In this document: piece by piece, positions 1 through 4,805 of the stretch
Position numbering within the stretch: position 1 is the first letter of the stretch
Layout of the letters: every line of letters begins with the position of its first letter
Origin: a bacterium
GTDB lineage: Bacteria > Armatimonadota > HRBIN16
Length of the DNA stretch: 23,456 nt
NCBI GenBank assembly: GCA_025057335.1
Contig: JANWXG010000009.1
Coordinates: 1-23,456, forward strand
Direction of reading: 5' to 3'
Notes under the pieces: model-generated
Told to the model about the DNA's origin: nothing
The model's database searches: none
Seen by the model: the letters and a program-made list of their open reading frames with translations, nothing else
Made by a program: the position numbers and the translations under genes

Positions 1-25
1 CCCCCTTCCTTCTCAGGGAAGGGGG
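1..25. repeat. Hairpin-forming intergenic repeat fragment at the window edge
   Basis: Bases 1-9 and 17-25 are perfect 9-bp inverted repeats (CCCCCTTCC / GGAAGGGGG) around a 7-base loop, followed by a G-rich tail (26-33). This looks like a short dispersed intergenic hairpin unit rather than coding sequence. It is cut by the window edge, so its full extent and function cannot be judged. Confidence 0.4.
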
Positions 26-42
26 CTGGGGGGTTAGGTTTT

Positions 43-78
43 CAAAAAAAGCGGCTGGCGTCAGAGACACCAGCCGCT
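43..78 (-). terminator. Rho-independent terminator of the GbsR-type regulator gene
   Basis: Read on the minus strand, a perfect 9-bp stem (arms 70-78 and 50-58, AGCGGCTGG / CCAGCCGCT) with an 11-base loop runs directly into a tract of seven T's (complement of the A's at 44-50). It sits about 20 bp past the stop codon at 101. It is the only hairpin in the window with a classic U-tract. Confidence 0.85.
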
Positions 79-100
79 GACCCTAGGGTCATCCTTCACC

Positions 101-595
101 CTACGGAGGTGTCTCTGAACGCTGCTGCCACGCCTGTAACAGGTTGTCATACGCCTCGTCTAACATCTGCAGCCACGAGCGTAAACGCTCTAACCGCTGG
201 CACACCTGCTCGTCCTGCACCAGCTCCGCCTTCTCGCGAACCGTTTGGAGCAGTTCGGAAGTGCTCTCCCGACGCATCTCCAGTAGCTTGTGCAGTCCAT
301 CCTCAGAGAAGACGAAGTACTCCTCCCGTTGCGATGGCACAGACACCTGCTCAATCAGCCCCAGCAGGTCGAGCGTCTTCAGGTTCGTCGTGATACTGCT
401 TCGGCTGACCTGCAGGAGGTCTGCCATCTCTTCTGCCGACACGGGGCGACTGGCAATCAACAACAAGCCGATCATCTTCCCGCCGATGCGCGGGAAGCCG
501 TACTCCTCGAAGTAGCCTGCCGCCTTGTCAATCAACTCGAGTAGTGCGCTTGATTCTGGTAGCGGGTCTGGTTGCGAACTCGCACCTTCACTCAT
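101..595 (-). CDS. GbsR/MarR-family winged-helix transcriptional regulator
   Basis: Predicted DNA-binding regulator of 164 residues, about the usual size for the GbsR branch of the MarR superfamily. A winged helix-turn-helix spans roughly residues 30-105: the segment AEEMADLLQVSRSSITTNLK is the recognition helix region and is followed by a wing (QREEYFVF). The C-terminal half is a long, charged dimerisation helix. GbsR relatives control osmoprotectant or envelope genes, but no such target lies next to it, so the ligand and regulon are unknown. I chose the ATG at 595 because a purine-rich ribosome site (GGGGGAAAGGG) ends 10 bases before it. The in-frame ATG at 622 has no such site and would lie only about 20 bases after the predicted transcription start. 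It is monocistronic, with its own promoter (649-677) and terminator. Confidence 0.88.
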   Translation of the reverse strand: MSEGASSQPDPLPESSALLELIDKAAGYFEEYGFPRIGGKMIGLLLIASRPVSAEEMADLLQVSRSSITTNLKTLDLLGLIEQVSVPSQREEYFVFSEDGLHKLLEMRRESTSELLQTVREKAELVQDEQVCQRLERLRSWLQMLDEAYDNLLQAWQQRSETPP

Positions 596-648
596 CGCTC
601 TGATACCCTTTCCCCCATGCAAGCGGGAATATTTCAGTCCTATTAACG

Positions 649-677
649 ATTATACACCCTTCCATGTTGTTTGTCAA
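649..677 (-). promoter_or_regulatory. Perfect-consensus sigma70-type promoter of the GbsR-type regulator
   Basis: On the minus strand TTGACA (672-677) and TATAAT (649-654) are separated by exactly 17 bases. The start point is expected near 642, giving a leader of about 47 bases to the ATG at 595. Directly upstream (687-713) lies an unusually AT-rich block with runs of A and T, resembling an UP element. A promoter this strong on a regulator gene suggests repression, perhaps by its own product, but I see no clear palindromic operator. Confidence 0.85.
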
Positions 678-968
678 GACGGCAAGATAGATTTTTTCAA
701 AAATTTTGATGAAATCGGTAACTTCCGCCGATACGAGGGAACGGGCAAACCAGACAGATTCTTGATTACATTGCAGCACCTCGTCCCTCTGCGAGATGAT
801 GGGGACACATCGCTTGCCCGTCCCCTAAGCAGGGCGAAAGGTCTTGCCTTCTCCCTGTTGTTTCGGAGCCTATGTTGTTCGTCAAGGAGAAGCACTCACG
901 TGCTTCACTACGAGCAGAGGGAGTTCGCTGTGCGCACTTTCGTGCCAGAGCGCTCCGTGTTGGTAGCA

Positions 969-984
969 GCGCACATCAGTGCGC
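969..984. repeat. Short hairpin repeat (gtgcgc family)
   Basis: GCGCAC (969-974), loop ATCA, GTGCGC (979-984). With its flanks (GTAGCA before, CTCC after) it resembles the two copies at 21052-21073 and 21112-21133, which have the form GTAGTGCGC..CTTC..GTGCGCC. All copies are intergenic, which suggests a dispersed non-coding repeat family. Confidence 0.45.
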
Positions 985-988
985 CTCC

Positions 989-1045
989 TGTCACTCTGAG
1001 CGCAGCAAGGGTCTCGGAGATGCTTCGCCTTCGGCTCAGTATGAC
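989..1045. repeat. Dispersed intergenic repeat with inverted ends, copy 1
   Basis: The ends match as inverted repeats: GTCACTCTGAGC at 990-1001 against GCTCAGTATGAC at 1034-1045, with 10 of 12 positions complementary. The interior contains GAGATGCTTCGCC (1017-1029). The same 13 bases, followed by CAG.ATGAC, occur in copy 2 near 22322-22373. Elements of this general form (TCATTCTGAGCG...AGCATGAC) are commonly met in intergenic regions of environmental bacterial genomes; that statement is from memory, not a search. Confidence 0.55.
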
Positions 1046-1256
1046 GATGAACGGCTCGGCGGGAGCCTCGCTTCTGTCTTATTTTGTCGTTCTGGGGGGA
1101 GAGGTGAATCTCGCTTCTCTTGTCATGATGGACGAAGTGAAACATCGCAGAGATTCTGCGCCCCACTCAGCAAGAGTATGCCGAAATCACGAGGAGACAT
1201 GTATGGGGGTAAAGTCGAACAACGACGTAGCGGGGGAAAATAGCTGTTCTCGTCTG

Positions 1257-2411
1257 TCAGCGGGACACGCGCAGGGAACGCAGCTTCTGCACTGCCTTAG
1301 CAACCTGCTCCACCGTGTAGTCTATCTGCTCTTCGGTGTTGTCCTTGCCCAGCGTGAAGCGTACGGAGCCTTCAATGAGACGTGGCTCGATGCCCATCGC
1401 CACCAGCACGTGCGAGGGCTCAGTGTCGCCAGAGGAGCAGGCTGCACCTGCCGAGCAGTAGATGCCCGCCGCATCCAACGAGAGCACTAATGTCTCACCC
1501 TCCACATCGGCGAAGGCGAGGTGCGCGTTGTTAGGCAGGCGTTGCGTTGGATGACCTGTCAGCACGGCGTCTGGCACGCGCTCCAGAATGCCCTGCACAA
1601 GACGGTCGCGTAGGGCGCGTATCCGCTCGGTCTCCTCTGCCATGTGGAGGAGCGCCCGCTCTGCCGCTGCGCCGAAGCCCACGATGCCGGGTACGTTGTA
1701 GGTGCCGCCACGTCGCCCACGCTCCTGCCCACCGCCGTCTAGCAGTGGGCGTAGGGGGGTGCCCCGCCGCACCACCAGCGCCCCTACGCCCTTGGGACCG
1801 TAGAGCTTGTGCGCGGAGATGGTAAGCAGGTCCACGTTCAACGCCTGCATATCCACCGGGATTCTACCCACCGTTTGCACCGCATCGGTGTGGAAGGGAA
1901 TGCCGTGTTCGCGCGCAATGGCGCCGATCTCGGCGATGGGCTCGATGGTGCCTACCTCATTGTTGGCGTGCATAATGGAGATAAGCCCTGTACGAGGAGT
2001 AATGGCGCGGCGGACCTCGTCTGGGTCTACTATGCCGTAGCGGTCAACTGGTAGCAGAGTGACCTCCCATCCCATCTCTCGCACAGCTTCGCACGCTTCC
2101 AGCACCGCATGATGCTCAATAGATGTGGTGATGAGGTGGCTCCTGCGGCTTCCCCAAGCGCGCACAACACCCTTCACTGCCCAGTTGTCGCTCTCGGTGC
2201 CCCCGCTAGTGAAGTAGACGTCATCTGGGTCGGCGTTCACCAGTTGCGCCACCTGTTCGCGGGCGCGTTCCACTGCCTCCCTTGCTTCCTGCCCAGCGGT
2301 GTAAATCGCCGAGGGATTGCCGAAGGCATGCTGCAGGTAGGGCAGCATCGCCTGCAGCACCTCGGGCGCCAGCGGCGTAGTCGCGGAGTGGTCCAGGTAG
2401 ACGGGTAACAT
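1257..2411 (-). CDS. Cysteine desulfurase, NifS/IscS class
   Basis: PLP enzyme that removes sulfur from cysteine, giving alanine and an enzyme-bound persulfide used for Fe-S cluster assembly or other sulfur transfer in the cytoplasm. The 384 residues match the family length. Visible landmarks are the N-terminal YLDHSATTPL, the His pair in SIEHHAVLE (100-101), the HANNEVGTIEPI segment, the PLP lysine K202 in SAHKLYGPKG, and catalytic C325 in the mobile loop AACSSGDTEPSH. The AACSSG loop is of the NifS/class I type. It starts 9 bp after the MarR-family gene's stop with no good ribosome site, so it is probably translated by coupling. The gene is co-transcribed with that regulator. No scaffold gene (iscU/nifU/sufU) is in the window, so whether it feeds Fe-S assembly or tRNA thiolation is open. 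Confidence 0.93.
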   Translation of the reverse strand: MLPVYLDHSATTPLAPEVLQAMLPYLQHAFGNPSAIYTAGQEAREAVERAREQVAQLVNADPDDVYFTSGGTESDNWAVKGVVRAWGSRRSHLITTSIEHHAVLEACEAVREMGWEVTLLPVDRYGIVDPDEVRRAITPRTGLISIMHANNEVGTIEPIAEIGAIAREHGIPFHTDAVQTVGRIPVDMQALNVDLLTISAHKLYGPKGVGALVVRRGTPLRPLLDGGGQERGRRGGTYNVPGIVGFGAAAERALLHMAEETERIRALRDRLVQGILERVPDAVLTGHPTQRLPNNAHLAFADVEGETLVLSLDAAGIYCSAGAACSSGDTEPSHVLVAMGIEPRLIEGSVRFTLGKDNTEEQIDYTVEQVAKAVQKLRSLRVSR

Positions 2412-2420
2412 CGGTGCGTA

Positions 2421-2966
2421 CTATCGGCAGCCGACAGTCGGATATAGCTCTGTGATGGGGCACTTGCCGTTCGCTTGCACTCCGCAGCGCAGGCAAATCT
2501 CTTCCACCATCTGCTTGTCCTTCTCGACCGCCGTGACAACGAAGGCGCGCAGTCCCTCGATGAGTGCCTCTCGCTGCTCAGAGGGCATCTCATCCAGCAC
2601 CTGCTTCAACCGAGCAGCACGTTCCTCTTCCACCTGTCGGGTGATACGCTCGCCCTTCTCGGTGAGTTGTACTTCCACGAAGCGCCGGTCTGCCGGGTTG
2701 CCGTGCCGCGTGACTAGCCCTTTGCGTACCAGGCGGTTGAGCATATTCGTGGCGGAGGGGTAGCTAATGTCTAGTCCCTCTGCCACTTCCCCGACGGTGG
2801 CGTTACGATGCAGCCAGATGTAACGCATCGCCTGTAGCTGAGGCAGAGTAATCTCTTCGTGCGTCAGCTCGGCAACCAGCCGCTCGCTCAGGCTCTTGGT
2901 CAGAATCTGCGCGAACAGGTTGGACACTCGCACTGCATACTCGTAGTCTGTTGTTGTGGTGGTCAT
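2421..2966 (-). CDS. MarR-family regulator with a C-terminal four-cysteine motif
   Basis: Predicted cytoplasmic repressor of 181 residues. The winged helix-turn-helix covers roughly residues 40-105 (recognition segment GLDISYPSATNMLNRLVRKG; wing with the family-typical HGNPADRRFVEVQLTEKG), flanked by dimerisation helices. The tail is unusual for MarR: Cys158, Cys161, Cys169 and Cys180 form CX2CX7CX10C, a spacing able to hold a metal or Fe-S cluster. It is the first gene of a two-gene operon with a cysteine desulfurase, which makes an Fe-S- or sulfur-responsive regulator a reasonable guess, comparable in logic to IscR or SufR but from another fold family. Zinc binding is the main alternative. 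A palindrome overlapping its own promoter (3019-3042) points to autoregulation. The start at 2966 follows a purine-rich AAGAGGATGACC. Confidence 0.88.
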   Translation of the reverse strand: MTTTTTDYEYAVRVSNLFAQILTKSLSERLVAELTHEEITLPQLQAMRYIWLHRNATVGEVAEGLDISYPSATNMLNRLVRKGLVTRHGNPADRRFVEVQLTEKGERITRQVEEERAARLKQVLDEMPSEQREALIEGLRAFVVTAVEKDKQMVEEICLRCGVQANGKCPITELYPTVGCR

Positions 2967-3007
2967 CCTCTTTCACCCGCCTTGATGATGTTGCTTACCC
3001 TAGATAA

Positions 3008-3036
3008 AGTATATCACAATCAGTTTACTAGTGCAA
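3008..3036 (-). promoter_or_regulatory. Promoter of the MarR-cysteine desulfurase operon
   Basis: On the minus strand TTGCAC (3031-3036) and TATACT (3008-3013) are spaced by 17 bases, matching a housekeeping sigma-factor promoter at 4 of 6 and 5 of 6 positions. Transcription would begin near 3001, leaving a leader of about 35 bases before the ATG at 2966. Confidence 0.7.
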
Positions 3037-3042
3037 ACTGAT
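3019..3042. promoter_or_regulatory. Palindromic operator overlapping the promoter, probably bound by the MarR protein
   Basis: Arms ATCAGTTT (3019-3026) and AAACTGAT (3035-3042) are perfect inverted repeats separated by 8 bases. The 24-bp symmetric site covers the -35 hexamer and much of the spacer. Size and position are those of a typical MarR-dimer operator that blocks RNA polymerase. The Gfo/Idh-like gene starts divergently 167 bp away and could share the control. Confidence 0.65.
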
Positions 3043-3208
3043 GCAATAGGTGTATCGACTTTTGTAGGAAGAGGCTAATTCCCCATGCATATTTTACCCC
3101 CGAAAAAGGTCATCTGGGATGTCCCTACTCGACCAGACGGGGGGAATTCGCGCAGGAGTTCTGGCACACACGTGGGAAGTAAGAGACAACACACCACAGG
3201 AGGCGAGG

Positions 3209-4057
3209 ATGCTGCGAGTAGGTTTTATCGACCATCACCTCGACAACTTTCATGCCAACACCTTTTTGCGCCTGCTGCACGAGGAGCTCACAGCGGAAGG
3301 GGTGCGCGTGGTCGCTGCTTGGGAGAGCCACCCGGTAGGAGGGGACTGGTGCGCGAAGCACGGCGTGGAGCGCAAGAGCTCCATCGCAGAGGTCGTGGAG
3401 GCGGTGGATGCACTGATGGTGCTTGCGCCAGACAACTTAGCAGACCACCTTGCGTTGTGTGAGCAGGTGTTGCCTGCGGGCAAGCCGACCTTCATTGACA
3501 AGCTGCTCTCCCCTCGCCTTTCCGATGCGCAACAAATTCTCGAGGCAGCCCAGCGATACGGCACGTCTGTGACCTGTTCTAGCGCGTTGCGCTTTGCCGT
3601 AGAACTGGAGGCGTTGCGCCCGCAGCTGGACGGCACGCCTGTAGAAGCTTTTGCGCGGGGCATGGGCGAGTGGATGGGCTATGGAGTGCATACGATAGCG
3701 CTAGTGATAGGGCTGATGGGCACGGGCGTCACGCGAGTCGCTGATGTGGGCACTCCTTCTAGCCGCTTTCTCGCGATGGAGTACGCTGACGGGCGGCGTG
3801 CTACCGTCGAAGTGCGCGACTGCGAGAACATGTGGAATGTGTTCTCGTGGACCTTCGGCGCGAAGGTGGGCAATATCTACTACGTAGAAACAGTGAAAGA
3901 CTACAACGGTTTCTACCTGAACCTAATGAAGATGGTGGTGCGCTTTTTCAAGACTGGTGAATCGCCCGTTTCCTTACAAGAAGCGCTGGAGATCGTGCGC
4001 CTTCTAGAAGCTAGCAACCGCTCGCAGCAGGCAGGAGGCGCATGGGTATCGCTGTAA
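3209..4057 (+). CDS. Gfo/Idh/MocA-like oxidoreductase family protein
   Basis: 282 residues with the overall plan of sugar-dehydrogenase-like Gfo/Idh/MocA proteins: an N-terminal nucleotide-binding-like half (to about residue 120) and a C-terminal alpha/beta half. LAPDNLADHLALCEQVLPAG followed by KPTFIDK corresponds to the usual segment before the EKP motif, here reading DK. The first strand reads MLRVGFIDHHLDNFHANTF and lacks the classic GxGxxG dinucleotide motif, so NAD(P) binding and dehydrogenase activity are uncertain. I chose the ATG at 3209 because AGGAGG lies 5 bases upstream; the frame open from 3119 has no ribosome site. It is divergent from the MarR operon and is probably a single gene, followed by a long hairpin at 4130-4164. 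The substrate is unknown. Confidence 0.75.
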   Translation: MLRVGFIDHHLDNFHANTFLRLLHEELTAEGVRVVAAWESHPVGGDWCAKHGVERKSSIAEVVEAVDALMVLAPDNLADHLALCEQVLPAGKPTFIDKLLSPRLSDAQQILEAAQRYGTSVTCSSALRFAVELEALRPQLDGTPVEAFARGMGEWMGYGVHTIALVIGLMGTGVTRVADVGTPSSRFLAMEYADGRRATVEVRDCENMWNVFSWTFGAKVGNIYYVETVKDYNGFYLNLMKMVVRFFKTGESPVSLQEALEIVRLLEASNRSQQAGGAWVSL

Positions 4058-4129
4058 GCAGTCCCCTCGCGAGGCGCTCGCCCCTTGGCGTAGATTGAGG
4101 CGGGGAGAGGGCTCCCTCCAGAATCCACA

Positions 4130-4164
4130 AAGTGCAGGAGGTGAAACTTCACCTCCTTGCACTT
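4130..4164 (+). terminator. Long hairpin downstream of the Gfo/Idh-like gene, possible terminator
   Basis: Arms 4130-4145 and 4148-4164 pair over 16 bp with one bulged base and almost no loop (AAGTGCA-GGAGGTGAA against its complement). It starts 72 bp after the stop at 4057. No T-run follows, so it is not a textbook intrinsic terminator. It could instead protect a 3' end or be a palindromic binding site upstream of the next gene. Confidence 0.45.
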
Positions 4165-4258
4165 CGTCTAAATCGACAGAGACAGCTATAGTTAGTAACG
4201 TCGTTCACCGTACGGCTAGGAAAGTCCCCTATACCAGTGGGGAAAGGAGGTGCCCGTA

Positions 4259-4495
4259 ATGCCCCTCGAGGACACCGAAATGCGTCGCCAGCTGATGCAT
4301 GAGGTCGCCAAGCGCCCGATTGACTACTCTCTGCTGGACCTACACGTGGTACACGGCACAGTCTACCTGCGCGGAGTGGTACGCAAGCTGCGCGGGCATA
4401 GTGCAGACCCTGCAGAAGAGATTGAGCACCTGTGCCGTATTTTCCGACAGAAGCCTGGCATCCGTCAGGTCATCAACGAGGTCGTCATCCGATAG
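4259..4495 (+). CDS. Small BON-domain-like protein
   Basis: 78 residues. After a short N-terminal helix the sequence runs LLDLHVVHGTVYLRGVVRKL, a charged helix around residues 46-63, and KPGIRQVINEVVIR at the end. This strand-strand-helix-strand order, with G.VYL.G.V and a closing PGI..V.N.V.., is the pattern of BON domains, which bind phospholipid or other hydrophobic ligands in many envelope and osmotic-stress proteins. There is no signal peptide or membrane segment, so the protein appears cytosolic, unlike most BON proteins. The ATG at 4259 is preceded by a strong AAAGGAGGT with 8-base spacing; the upstream GTG at 4250 overlaps that ribosome site and is rejected. It stands alone between two hairpins. 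Assignment rests on pattern only. Confidence 0.65.
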   Translation: MPLEDTEMRRQLMHEVAKRPIDYSLLDLHVVHGTVYLRGVVRKLRGHSADPAEEIEHLCRIFRQKPGIRQVINEVVIR

Positions 4496-4573
4496 ACAGA
4501 CTTCCTGAAGGGAAAGCGTGTAGGTAAAGGAGAGGAGGAGGAGTACTTCGCTCTACCCCAAGAAGTCAGCTCA

Positions 4574-4609
4574 GTGCGGCGAGAGAGGCAGTCTGGTGTC
4601 TTGCCGCAC
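4574..4609 (+). terminator. Possible terminator after the BON-like gene
   Basis: GTGCGGCGAGA (4574-4584) pairs with TCTTGCCGCAC (4599-4609) over 11 bp with one G-T pair and a 14-base loop. A loosely T-rich stretch (CTTGTTTT) follows only 12 bases later. Position 79 bp past the stop at 4495 fits a transcript end, but this is a weak call. The rest of 4496-4676 shows no other structure apart from the small palindrome AAGATATCTT (4614-4623). Confidence 0.35.
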
Positions 4610-4676
4610 CAGTAAGATATCTTGTTTTGCGCTCGCGCCCTCCAGAGACCCCCCTCTCCTGCCGAGATTCTAGAGT

Positions 4677-4805
4677 ATGCGTAACCTAGTGTTTTTCATC
4701 TTGGTTCTCGCTAGTGCGTTGCTGGCGCTGTTGCTCTGGTCGCCTTCACTCAGCACAGGCGACCATCCTCCATCGCGCGTGGTATCGGCAGGTGTACTAA
4801 GGTAG
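4677..4805 (+). CDS. Candidate 42-residue membrane or secreted micropeptide
   Basis: An ATG frame not overlapping other genes except at its last 9 bases, where it meets the convergent GH99-like gene tail to tail. It encodes one strongly hydrophobic segment after a short MRN start (LVFFILVLASALLALLLW, residues 4-21), then a polar tail of about 20 residues. This resembles a single-pass peptide or signal sequence. Against it: no clear ribosome site, no recognised family, and short hydrophobic frames arise by chance. Left here as a candidate only. Confidence 0.3.
   Translation: MRNLVFFILVLASALLALLLWSPSLSTGDHPPSRVVSAGVLR

Larger units (their letters stand above)
714..1256. other. Non-coding stretch containing degenerate dispersed repeats
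   Basis: About 540 bases between the regulator promoter and the end of the cysteine desulfurase gene, without a credible gene. Open frames through it (for example a 321-codon frame at 525-1490 on the plus strand) have no ribosome site or recognisable domain and run antisense into neighbours. The left part shows little structure. The right part holds a GCGCAC/GTGCGC hairpin (969-984), a 57-bp repeat with inverted ends (989-1045) and, at 1084-1190, sequence that looks like further decayed copies. Confidence 0.6.

Noticed and set aside
989..1045. Possible insertion sequence remnant
   Set aside because: Inverted ends are present but there is no transposase fragment in any frame and no visible target duplication; kept only as a small repeat.
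525..1490. 321-codon open frame on the plus strand
   Set aside because: It overlaps the regulator's 5' end and the cysteine desulfurase gene in antisense, has no ribosome site or domain, and much of it translates intergenic repeat sequence.
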